9,949 bases of DNA from NCBI GenBank assembly GCA_036336695.1, contig JAYZFQ010000057.1:1-9949 (forward strand), given 5' to 3'. The notes below the pieces were generated by a model that worked only from the letters and a program-made list of their open reading frames with translations, did no database searches and was not told the origin of the DNA. The position numbers were made by a program, and so were the translations under genes. The stretch is from GCA-2729515 sp036336695 (GTDB lineage Bacteria; Myxococcota_A; UBA9160; SMWR01). Below, piece after piece: positions 1 through 6,440 of this stretch (the stretch's first letter is position 1; every line of letters starts with the position of its first letter).

Positions 1-872
1 CGCGCCGCCAAACGGTCGGCGAACGCCCCCATGGCGACCTTGCTCACGAGACCCATCCCGACCGCGGCACTGAAATAGGTCGCGGCAGCCTGGCGGTCGA
101 CCCCGGCGTCGGTGAGGAAAACGACGAAGAGATCCAGGATCGCAAGGAAGTAGAAGAAGAACCCGAACAATGCGAAGAACAGAATCCAGAACGACCGCGT
201 GCGCAGGGCCTCGATCCCGGTCATGGAAATATCGTCGCCATTCGACACGAGACTTCCATTCCCGCTGGGAGCATCGGTAACGGCAAGTTCGGGAGCCGGT
301 AACGGATCCTCAGGTCGTCGGTCGCGCACGACGAACGCGGCGAAGGGAAGAATCAGTGCGGCGCCCGCAAGCCCGATCATGAAGAGCGCCGTACGCCAGG
401 ACTGGTGGATCGCCAGCCAGGTCGAAACCTGCACGAAGATGATGGCCGCGAAGTTCGAGCCCGTGTAGACGATGCCGAGGGCCAGACCTCGGCCACGAAC
501 GACCCACTGGGACACGACAGCACCAATGGTCACGTCGCCGAGGCCCGTCGTCAGGAGGCCCACGAGCACATAACCCACGTACAGATCGGCCAGCGACTCG
601 ATGCGACTCAACCACCCGTAGGCGACGAGGATCAGCAGCGAAGACCCCACCAGGACAGGCCTTGCCCCGACGCGAACTACCAGCCAACCGAAGAGCGGAC
701 TCGCCAGCGCCATGGCAGCCGTGGTGCCGACGCGCGCGGATCCGAAGGCAGTCCGCGTCAAACCGAGGTCCCCGGTGATGTCCGCCAGCAGCGGACCGAA
801 GACATAGCCGTAACCCAGAGCCAGCTGGCAGATAAAGCAACCGAAGATCACCCACCGCGTGCGACCGGCCAA
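1..872 (-). CDS. MFS transporter, C-terminal part beyond left edge
   Basis: Inner-membrane major facilitator superfamily permease. About 290 residues are present and the C-terminus lies outside the window. About eight hydrophobic helices can be read: six N-terminal ones, a long polar loop rich in Asp, Pro and Ser, then two of the second half. The motif-A loop between helices 2 and 3 reads GWLVVRVGARP, and its pseudo-repeat after helix 8 reads GAFADRL; both are standard MFS signatures. The N-terminal helix with a YGYVFGPLL stretch resembles the oxalate/formate antiporter and monocarboxylate transporter branches, so an organic-acid substrate is plausible but unproven. I chose TTG at 872 because it gives a normal short N-terminus (MAGRTRWVIFG) and has AGGA eight bases upstream; GTG at 851 is the alternative. 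The start lies 10 nt after the stop of the SRPBCC gene, and the ribosome site overlaps that stop, so the genes are probably co-transcribed. Its partners suggest uptake of the compound handled by the oxidoreductase. Confidence 0.9.
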   Translation of the reverse strand, partial: MAGRTRWVIFGCFICQLALGYGYVFGPLLADITGDLGLTRTAFGSARVGTTAAMALASPLFGWLVVRVGARPVLVGSSLLILVAYGWLSRIESLADLYVGYVLVGLLTTGLGDVTIGAVVSQWVVRGRGLALGIVYTGSNFAAIIFVQVSTWLAIHQSWRTALFMIGLAGAALILPFAAFVVRDRRPEDPLPAPELAVTDAPSGNGSLVSNGDDISMTGIEALRTRSFWILFFALFGFFFYFLAILDLFVVFLTDAGVDRQAAATYFSAAVGMGLVSKVAMGAFADRLAA

Positions 873-882
873 GACGACCGTC

Positions 883-1473
883 CTACGCCTTGGTTCCGGG
901 GCTCTCTGCGAGCTTTGCCAGGATGCCCTCGGCCAGGTGCTCAGCGGCCGGAAGCATGGCCGGCTTCATCAGGGCGTTGACCATCGGCGCCATGGGGCCG
1001 CCGGGGTTCACTTCCAGGCGGAAACTCAATTCCGCCGCCTTCTCGTCGCCGCCGTCGACTCCAGCGTCCGGCGACACGCCTCCCCCCGAACGACCCATCA
1101 CGGCGCGCACGATCCACTCGAAGAAGCGCAACACCGGGCTCTTCTCGTGGGACGAAGTCCGAGGCACCGCCTTTCCCGAAGCCCGGCCGCGCATCTCGAA
1201 GCTCCCGCCCCCCTCGAGCGACTCGTTCAGCCCCTGGAGGGAGAACGCAACCCGGGACGGCCCATTCCATTCGGTGATGTGCACCTGGAACTGGACCACC
1301 CGCGAAAGCGCCCCGACATCCCCCTTGAGCGTCCAGAGCGAATCGGTCTCGCTCTGTTTTTCGTGTGACTGGTATCCCGTGACGAGGGGAGCCCAGTTGT
1401 CCATGTCCTTGACGAAATCCCAGATGACCGCGACCGGAAGCCGGGTGGTGGTCGTGTACTCGGCTTGGGCCAG
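883..1473 (-). CDS. SRPBCC/CoxG-like START-fold protein
   Basis: Protein of the SRPBCC (START/Bet v 1-like) superfamily, closest in style to the CoxG or polyketide-cyclase/dehydrase groups, about 196 residues. Such folds form a hydrophobic pocket that binds lipids or aromatic and polycyclic ligands. The strand-then-helix opening (TTTTRLPVAVIWDFVKDMDNWAPLVTGY) is typical of the superfamily. It is followed by the W-x-LKGDVG strand, VHITEW, and a C-terminal amphipathic helix around PMVNALMKPAMLPAAEHL. The first ATG is at 1404, but that start would delete the first strand and most of the first helix. Upstream of it in frame no ATG, GTG or TTG exists back to the oxidoreductase stop. A CTG at 1473, with GGAAGG eight bases upstream, restores the whole fold, so I place the start there. 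It lies three bases after the upstream TGA and 10 nt before the MFS gene. Its partners suggest a ligand-binding accessory for the oxidoreductase. The fold is fairly sure; the role and start are less so. Confidence 0.78.
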   Translation of the reverse strand: MAQAEYTTTTRLPVAVIWDFVKDMDNWAPLVTGYQSHEKQSETDSLWTLKGDVGALSRVVQFQVHITEWNGPSRVAFSLQGLNESLEGGGSFEMRGRASGKAVPRTSSHEKSPVLRFFEWIVRAVMGRSGGGVSPDAGVDGGDEKAAELSFRLEVNPGGPMAPMVNALMKPAMLPAAEHLAEGILAKLAESPGTKA

Positions 1474-1476
1474 GGT

Positions 1477-3138
1477 TCAGCCCTTCCCCATCGCGTGCCG
1501 CCCTGCAATGTAACCCCACGTGATGGCGCGCATGTTCGAACACCCGCTCTGGTAGCCGGCACCCAGGTCGAGGAGCGCCGCCGAGTTTCCGACCGCGTAG
1601 AGCCCGGGAATTGCGTGGCCGCGAACGTGCACGACACGCGCGTTGACGTCGGTCTCGAGACCGTGGGAATTCACGCCGACGGAAACGGGCACCAGGTTGA
1701 TGCCGTAATACGGCGCCTTGTCGAGGGGAGCCACGTTGGGGTTCGGATAGTCGAAATCGCCCACCATCCGGTTCGCCCAGGGATAGGAACCACGCTGGAA
1801 GTCGGGGTCCTCGCCCTTGCGGGCGTGCTCGTTGTACCGCGCGATCGTGCGCTCGAGGCCCTCGGGGTCGACGCCGATCTTCGCGGCGAGTTCTCGGGGC
1901 GTGTCTGCAACCTGGGCCAGGCCCTCGGGCAGGTCCTGACCCGGCGTATAGGAACCCACCGGGTAGCGGTCGCGGTAGTTCTGGTCGAAGACCAGGGCCG
2001 GGGGAATGTTCGGCATCGCCTGGGCGTTGCCGTCCCACTGGCGCAGGCGCGGCTGGTAATCCTTGTAGGTGGACTCGTCGCAGAACCGCTCGCCCCGCTT
2101 GTTGACCCAGATCGCGTGGGGCACGCCGCACTCCCAGCCGCTTCGATACACCGGCGCGCCCTCCGCTTCCTCGCCGGGAATGTGGTAGCCGTAGAACATC
2201 GCGAGGTTGTACGTCGGCACGGCGGTGATCGAAGCCCCGACCTCGGTACCCATCACGATGTTGTCCCCCTCGATTCCCGGCGGAATAGACGTGTTCCAGT
2301 CGGGCATCGACTCGAAGGCACAGGCCATCGGCTTGTTGTGGTCGTAACCGCCCGCCGCGATGACCACACCCCGCTCCGCCCGGACGAAGAAGTCCGCCCC
2401 CTCCTTCTCCGCGCGGACACCGATGACGGCGCCCGTGTCATCGGTAACGAGTTCTCGGGCCGGCGTTTCGACGTAGGCGGGAATCCCGCGATCGACGACC
2501 GCGGCCTTCACCAGCCAGCCCATCATCCCGGTGCCCATGCTGCGCTGGTCTTCCTCGATTCGCTTCCCGATCAGCTCGTAGTCCCATTGGGTGATCGATG
2601 AGAGTCCGCCCCAGGCATACATTTCCCGGTGGAGCGCGGCCGGCGGGATGTGAGGCGACATGGCGTAGGTCTTGAACTGCCAGTCGCCGAGTTCCTTCGC
2701 ATCGAAGAGGTCGACCGAGAGGTAACGACCGCCGGGATGGGAACCCACCGCCTTCGGGTAGTAGTAGTCGGGCAAGCCTTCGACGGCGAGCCACGCCACG
2801 CCCGCCTCCCGCCCGAAATACTCCACCGCCTCCTTGGCCGTCTCGTACATCTTCTCGAAGTGCGCGGGCCGATGGAAACCGCCGGCGACGAACTGCAGGT
2901 ACGCCCGCCCGTCCGCGTCGTCGTCTTCGATGCCGAGTTCGCGCATCCAGCGGTTGTTCGGCACGAAGACCTCGCCGGCGCCGTACCCGGACAGCCCGCC
3001 CAGCTTGGGTGCCTTTTCGAGGATCACCGCCCGGCCGCCCGCGTCGTGAGCCGCGATGGCGGAGCAGACCCCCCCGAGTCCGGACCCGATCGAGATCCAG
3101 TCAACCTCGAGGTCCCAGCGCGCAGGTGCCTTGGCCAT
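1477..3138 (-). CDS. FAD-dependent oxidoreductase, KstD/fumarate reductase family
   Basis: Soluble flavoprotein of 553 residues in the family holding 3-ketosteroid 1-dehydrogenase, fumarate reductase and similar FAD enzymes, with a length usual for KstD-like members. The dinucleotide fold GSGLGG is at residues 18-23 and the ribose-binding acid is E41 (VILEK). A glycine-rich GGLSGYGAGEV stretch follows. VVIAAGGYD is the second FAD contact, NKRGERFCDE is the substrate-domain signature, and the last FAD motif is GAGYQSG near 526-532. Y529 and G532 sit where KstD carries its catalytic Tyr and Gly (YPG type), which favours dehydrogenation of a carbonyl-bearing ring substrate. The residue pattern does not fix the substrate. 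I chose ATG 3138, with GGGAG eight bases upstream, because the frame is open to 3306 but that extension is Arg/Ser-rich, lacks homology-like content and would overlap the tetR start. First gene of a three-gene operon, divergent from the TetR gene. It could also act on a terpenoid or aromatic ketone. Confidence 0.92.
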   Translation of the reverse strand: MAKAPARWDLEVDWISIGSGLGGVCSAIAAHDAGGRAVILEKAPKLGGLSGYGAGEVFVPNNRWMRELGIEDDDADGRAYLQFVAGGFHRPAHFEKMYETAKEAVEYFGREAGVAWLAVEGLPDYYYPKAVGSHPGGRYLSVDLFDAKELGDWQFKTYAMSPHIPPAALHREMYAWGGLSSITQWDYELIGKRIEEDQRSMGTGMMGWLVKAAVVDRGIPAYVETPARELVTDDTGAVIGVRAEKEGADFFVRAERGVVIAAGGYDHNKPMACAFESMPDWNTSIPPGIEGDNIVMGTEVGASITAVPTYNLAMFYGYHIPGEEAEGAPVYRSGWECGVPHAIWVNKRGERFCDESTYKDYQPRLRQWDGNAQAMPNIPPALVFDQNYRDRYPVGSYTPGQDLPEGLAQVADTPRELAAKIGVDPEGLERTIARYNEHARKGEDPDFQRGSYPWANRMVGDFDYPNPNVAPLDKAPYYGINLVPVSVGVNSHGLETDVNARVVHVRGHAIPGLYAVGNSAALLDLGAGYQSGCSNMRAITWGYIAGRHAMGKG

Positions 3139-3150
3139 CACGAACGCTCC
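3120..3150 (-). promoter_or_regulatory. Ribosome binding site deciding the oxidoreductase start
   Basis: On the minus strand GGGAG lies eight bases before the ATG at 3138. The much longer open frame to 3306 has no comparable site at its end. This supports the short start and a 161-bp divergent spacer. Confidence 0.6.
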
Positions 3151-3299
3151 CGGCGAAATGGAACAATAACGGAACGTATAGTATCGTATTCCAGACCCGC
3201 GGAGACAGCGGGGGACGGCAGCGCAAGTTACCGTTTCCAAAGGAGAAGGCGGATCGCGGGCAGGCCGCATGGCGATCGAGGGGTCGGGCTGAACCGAAC
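3139..3299. promoter_or_regulatory. Divergent promoter/operator region
   Basis: The spacer separates the start of the oxidoreductase operon (minus) from the tetR start (plus). An AT-rich island at about 3160-3192 stands out from the GC-rich surroundings. It holds TATAGT at 3177-3182 on the plus strand, a good -10 candidate for tetR. On the minus strand, GATACT (3180-3185) could serve the operon, though neither has a convincing -35. Within the island GTAT occurs three times with a five-base period (3176, 3181, 3186). GGAAC occurs at 3160 and 3171, and its partial inverse TTCC is at 3189-3192. TetR repressors commonly bind such islands between divergent genes, so autoregulation plus control of the operon is the likely scheme. 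The exact operator is not certain, because the symmetry covers only the four outer bases of each arm. Confidence 0.55.
3196..3212. repeat. Short inverted repeat in the tetR leader
   Basis: CCCGC and GCGGG are separated by seven bases and could form a 5-bp hairpin in the untranslated leader of tetR. No T-tract follows. Given the GC content it may be chance. Confidence 0.2.
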
Positions 3300-3893
3300 G
3301 TGACACTCCCCAACGACCGGCAACAGACCGCCGGGCGCCCCCGCAGCGAGGAGGCGCACCAGGCCATCCTCGACGCGACGATCGAGTTGCTGGTGGAGGT
3401 GGGCTTTTCCTCGCTCACCGTCGAGGGCGTCGCGAGCCGTGCGGGGGTGGGCAAGGCGACCATCTATCGCCGCTGGCCCTCGAAGCTCCCGCTCGTGGTC
3501 GAAGCCTTCGGACAGTTACCCGGCTTCGAAGAGGTCGACACGGGAAGCGTCGCGGAAGACCTGAAACAGATGCTGCGCGCCTACATCCAGGCGTTCAACA
3601 GCACCCCCCTCGCGTCGGTGATGCCCAGTCTTGCCGGCGAGCGCGCCCACAACCCGGCACTCTCGGAGTTCTACGACCCGGTCGCCAAGCAGCGTCGCCA
3701 GCCCCTGATCCGCACGCTCCAGCGCGGCGTCGAACGGGGCGAGATCCCCGACGACATCGACCTCGAACTCCTCGCGGACATCGTGGTCGGCCCGATCTCG
3801 GTCGCCGTCTTCTCCCGCGGCGGGCGCATCTCCCCGCGCATCGTGGGCCCCATGGTCGACCTCGCGCTCCGCGGGATCGTCCAGACCTCGTAG
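3300..3893 (+). CDS. TetR/AcrR family transcriptional regulator
   Basis: Cytoplasmic DNA-binding repressor of 197 residues, the usual TetR length. The N-terminal TetR domain runs from GRPRSEEAHQAILDA (residues 12-26) to the helix-turn-helix at about 39-58. There, LTVEGVASRAGVGKATIYRRW is an almost textbook TetR recognition region. The C-terminal half (about 75-195) is helical and fits the TetR_C_11/16-type ligand and dimer domains. Its motifs LKQMLRAYIQAF and LLADIVVGPISVAVF are typical. I chose GTG 3300 because it starts just before the DNA-binding domain. The same frame is open back to 3009, but that stretch is Arg/Pro-rich noise overlapping the divergent oxidoreductase gene. The ribosome site is poor (AGGGG about 16 bases upstream). 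It most likely represses the divergent oxidoreductase-SRPBCC-MFS operon and itself, released by the operon's substrate or an intermediate; this is inference from position. Confidence 0.93.
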   Translation: MTLPNDRQQTAGRPRSEEAHQAILDATIELLVEVGFSSLTVEGVASRAGVGKATIYRRWPSKLPLVVEAFGQLPGFEEVDTGSVAEDLKQMLRAYIQAFNSTPLASVMPSLAGERAHNPALSEFYDPVAKQRRQPLIRTLQRGVERGEIPDDIDLELLADIVVGPISVAVFSRGGRISPRIVGPMVDLALRGIVQTS

Positions 3894-3902
3894 ACTTCCC
3901 TT

Positions 3903-3914
3903 AGGCCCGGGCCT
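3903..3914. repeat. Perfect 12-bp palindrome between convergent genes
   Basis: AGGCCCGGGCCT is its own reverse complement and sits in the 41-bp gap where tetR and the CmcI-like gene converge. As RNA it could give only a 4-bp stem and has no U-tract, so a terminator role is weak. A near copy of it and its flank (14 of 15 bases) lies on the other side of the CmcI-like gene at 4686-4700. Confidence 0.3.
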
Positions 3915-3934
3915 CTCGCAAACTCGGCAGCCCG

Positions 3935-4666
3935 CTATTTCACCCGCTTGAGGAACCCGGTGGGATTGTTGGTCAGGAGAAACCGCTCTCGTGAGCGATC
4001 GATTTCGAATGCGTCGTTTTCCGCAAGGAAATCCGCGATCGCCTCGGAAGCTCCGGAAAGCTTCGAACTCTGCGCTTTCCAGGCGCCGGTGTCCTGGACG
4101 ACGATGTAGCCACCCACTGGCACCATCTCGGCGTAAGCCTTCAGTTCGTCGTACACGTGGTCGCGCGTGTGAAGCGAGTCGAGAATCACCAGGGCGCGTT
4201 TCCCAGCGACCCGCTGCCGAATCGTCTCGACGATCTCCGGGTCGGTCGAACTCCCGTGCAAGAACTTGACGCGTCGATCCCAGGTCGGATTCATGCGCGC
4301 TTTCTGCGTCTGGTCCTTCACGTCGATCGTGATGATCTCGGCCTCGGGTGTGATCTGCTCCAGGACCGCAGCCCACATGAGAGCGCTTCCACCCTTGTGA
4401 GTCCCGGCTTCGACGATCACATCGGGCTGCACCTCGTGGATGATCTCCTGGGTGACCCAGGCATCCAGGGGGTTCTGGAGGGTCTGGACACCGAGCCAGT
4501 GGTTCGCCATGAAAAAGTTCTGGCCGAGATACCAGTACGTGACGAAGCGCTCGATCTCTTCGTCGCTCAGACCTACCGGCGGTGGACGCCGCGCCGACCA
4601 GAACTGCGCGATATTGAGCGCGGCAAGAATCACGATCGCAGCAACGGCCAGACGCGTGCGTGTCAT
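3935..4666 (-). CDS. Membrane-anchored CmcI-family methyltransferase
   Basis: A 243-residue protein of the CmcI/rhamnosyl O-methyltransferase family (often named cephalosporin hydroxylase), SAM-dependent enzymes that methylate hydroxyls of sugars or other small molecules. A single hydrophobic segment (about residues 6-23) is an uncleaved anchor or signal peptide. The SAM fold shows VIVEAGTHKGGS (83-94), acidic D115 after the second strand, LDSLHTRDHV (162-171) and VVQDTG (189-194). The C-terminal ERFLLTNNPTGFLKR is a strong family signature. The metal-binding set of CmcI, as I recall it Asp, Glu, Asp, would map to D163, Q191 and D192, so one acid is Gln here; Gln also occurs in relatives. I chose ATG 4666, which has CCGGAG six bases upstream, rather than the longer frame to 4711. 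It is the last gene of the minus-strand glycan cluster, 84 nt behind the GT-C gene, and presumably methylates the glycan. A membrane-anchored SAM enzyme would need SAM on the cytoplasmic face, so its topology is open. Confidence 0.85.
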   Translation of the reverse strand: MTRTRLAVAAIVILAALNIAQFWSARRPPPVGLSDEEIERFVTYWYLGQNFFMANHWLGVQTLQNPLDAWVTQEIIHEVQPDVIVEAGTHKGGSALMWAAVLEQITPEAEIITIDVKDQTQKARMNPTWDRRVKFLHGSSTDPEIVETIRQRVAGKRALVILDSLHTRDHVYDELKAYAEMVPVGGYIVVQDTGAWKAQSSKLSGASEAIADFLAENDAFEIDRSRERFLLTNNPTGFLKRVK

Positions 4667-4685
4667 CGATGGCTCCGGGTACCCA

Positions 4686-4700
4686 AGGCCTGGGCCTCTC
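4686..4700. repeat. Near-direct repeat of the 3903-3917 palindrome
   Basis: AGGCCTGGGCCTCTC matches 3903-3917 at 14 of 15 bases and lies just upstream of the CmcI-like gene, so copies flank it on both sides. Chance similarity in GC-rich DNA is possible. Confidence 0.3.
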
Positions 4701-4722
4701 CGCCCGTTCACTGATCGAGCGC

Positions 4723-4740
4723 GAGCGTATCACACCGCTC
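4723..4740. repeat. Small hairpin upstream of the CmcI-like gene
   Basis: GAGCG and CGCTC with an eight-base loop sit in the 84-nt gap between the GT-C gene stop and the CmcI-like start. No T-tract follows on the minus strand, so the operon probably reads through. Confidence 0.2.
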
Positions 4741-4750
4741 GCCGCCTCCC

Positions 4751-6412
4751 TCAAGGCACTGGAGCCGAAACGCGATCGGCACGTCGCTGGAGAATCTTGG
4801 GACGACCGCCCTTGGCCGGTTTCGCCACGGGATGACGGACGAAGAAGCTCCGGTCCTTTACATAGTGGCGCTTTACGTACCGATCGATCGCGGGCGCGTA
4901 GTCGCGGACATCGGGCAGATCGCCCAACTTCAGCCGGCCTCGGACCACGAGATGCGGCGGGTCCTGCTGCATGGAATCGACGACGTCCTCTCCCCGGCCG
5001 CCCCCCGTCTGCCCCGGGTACAACTGGGGGAAGACCCAGGTTCCGTAGCGATCGGAGAGGAAGTAGTAGGTCGCGTCGGAACCGTACACGAAGATCGGAG
5101 CCCCGGGCGCTACTGCCGCACGGATTCCACGCACCACAGGACCGATGAACGTGTCGCGGGGTTCCACATAAAGTTCCGCACGCTCCAGCCGTACGGGAAT
5201 CGTCGTGCGCGCCAGAAACCACCGGGCGGTCAGCACGCTCCCGAGCACGACAGCCATCACGAGCACCACCGCGATCCATGGCCCGCGGTCGCGGCCGGAA
5301 ACCCTTTGCCCCAGGGCAAACAGCACCAGGCCCGTCATGGGGTAGACGTGGATGACGTGGTAGATGTCTGCCCGAGGCCAGGCACTCAACGAAACCGCGG
5401 CGGCCACGAGCGCGATCCCGAACAGCTGTCTTCGCTCGCCCCGGTCTACGGCATCCCGCGCGGGCCGCAACCAACAGATCAGTGCGGCGAAGAACGCAAA
5501 GGGAATCGAGGTGTAGACGAACCGCGCACCCCCCTCGACGAGCACCCAGATCCCCTGGCTCACCGCACCGGGATCCCGGTTCAGTTCCTGCGCGATGCGA
5601 AGCGGGTGCAGGAGGAGATAGCTGCCCGCCCCAGGCTCCCCCCCCACAGCACCGAACTCCCACCATGCGAGCATCGGCAAGAAGGGCACGCCGCTGCTCG
5701 GGAGGTAGCCCGTGAACGGGCGCAACACGCCGCTCTCCAAGGCCGCGGGCAGTACGCCCTGCCATGCAAGTACGCTGAGGAAGATCAGCACCGGAACGCC
5801 GGTTCCCACGGCAAAACACGCGAAATCACGCACGCGCTGCTTCCCGTCGACTTCGGAGGCACGGAGTCCCGGCACGAGGAGCACCAACGTCGAAGCAACC
5901 ACGAGCCCGAAGCCGAGGTTCTGCTTCGAGAGCACAACGGCGGCCGCACAGACACCGGCCGACACGAGGCGAACGGGCCGTCCCAACCCCGCAGTCAGGA
6001 GTGCAAGGGCAGCGCACGCAAATGCGAACGCAAACTCGGAATAGAGGTAGAAGGTAAACGCAGGCCAGGCCAGGGGCTTGAGCGCCAGCAGGAAGACCCC
6101 GAAGAGCGCAGCCCTGCGGGGCTCGAGGAGTCGCAGCGACACGGCATAAAGGGAGAGGACCATGAGGACGTTGAGCAACACGGCCAGAACGCGCGCGACC
6201 GTGAAATGCTCGCCGAACACCTTCATGGCCAGGGCGAGAACCCAGGTGGCGAGGGGAAACGGGTAGGCGTCGAGATCCCGGTAGAACACGGCGCCCCGCA
6301 ACAGGCGTGCCGCATTCGTGAGCATCGCACCTTCGTCGTTGAATGGGACGCCGAGGCGCGCATACACGACCCCGAGGCCGACGCTGGCCACGAACAGCAC
6401 CGACCCGAACAC
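4751..6412 (-). CDS. GT39/ArnT-type membrane glycosyltransferase
   Basis: Integral membrane GT-C glycosyltransferase of 553 residues, in the GT39/GT83 style (dolichyl- or polyprenyl-phosphate-sugar dependent, PMT_2-like). After helix 1 the first outer loop carries the acidic motif NDEG (D26, E27), then AARLLRGAVFYRDLDAYPFPL, which is the hallmark of ArnT and Pmt enzymes with their D-E catalytic pair and the YRD...P.P segment. Ten or more hydrophobic helices follow to about residue 405. The last ~145 residues form a soluble, presumably periplasmic, domain (starting near VRLERAELYVEPRD) with a VFVYGSD-like strand and an Arg/Lys-rich tail. It would move a sugar from a polyprenyl-phosphate donor onto a lipid or glycan acceptor. 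I chose GTG 6412, the only usual start near the first helix. No good Shine-Dalgarno is visible. It begins 28 nt after the methyltransferase stop and likely belongs to the same transcript. Which sugar and acceptor are used cannot be read from the sequence. Confidence 0.85.
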   Translation of the reverse strand: MFGSVLFVASVGLGVVYARLGVPFNDEGAMLTNAARLLRGAVFYRDLDAYPFPLATWVLALAMKVFGEHFTVARVLAVLLNVLMVLSLYAVSLRLLEPRRAALFGVFLLALKPLAWPAFTFYLYSEFAFAFACAALALLTAGLGRPVRLVSAGVCAAAVVLSKQNLGFGLVVASTLVLLVPGLRASEVDGKQRVRDFACFAVGTGVPVLIFLSVLAWQGVLPAALESGVLRPFTGYLPSSGVPFLPMLAWWEFGAVGGEPGAGSYLLLHPLRIAQELNRDPGAVSQGIWVLVEGGARFVYTSIPFAFFAALICWLRPARDAVDRGERRQLFGIALVAAAVSLSAWPRADIYHVIHVYPMTGLVLFALGQRVSGRDRGPWIAVVLVMAVVLGSVLTARWFLARTTIPVRLERAELYVEPRDTFIGPVVRGIRAAVAPGAPIFVYGSDATYYFLSDRYGTWVFPQLYPGQTGGGRGEDVVDSMQQDPPHLVVRGRLKLGDLPDVRDYAPAIDRYVKRHYVKDRSFFVRHPVAKPAKGGRPKILQRRADRVSAPVP

Positions 6413-6440
6413 TCGGGGCCGGCAGGCGCGCGCGACGAGG

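Noticed and set aside
3009..3299. N-terminal extension of TetR to 3009
   Set aside because: Arg/Pro-rich noise antisense to the oxidoreductase; TetR proteins normally begin shortly before the DNA-binding domain.
3139..3306. N-terminal extension of the oxidoreductase to 3306
   Set aside because: It lacks family-like sequence, overlaps the tetR start, and the ATG at 3138 has a good ribosome site and sits just before the FAD fold.
4723..4754. Promoter for the CmcI-like gene (TTGAGG with TGATAC at 16 bases, minus strand)
   Set aside because: The -10 match is poor and the genes look co-transcribed; not strong enough to list.
3516..5819. Minus-strand open frame of 767 codons across tetR, CmcI-like and GT-C genes
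   Set aside because: It crosses several real genes in other frames and strands, and its Arg/Gly/Ser-rich sequence has no domain.
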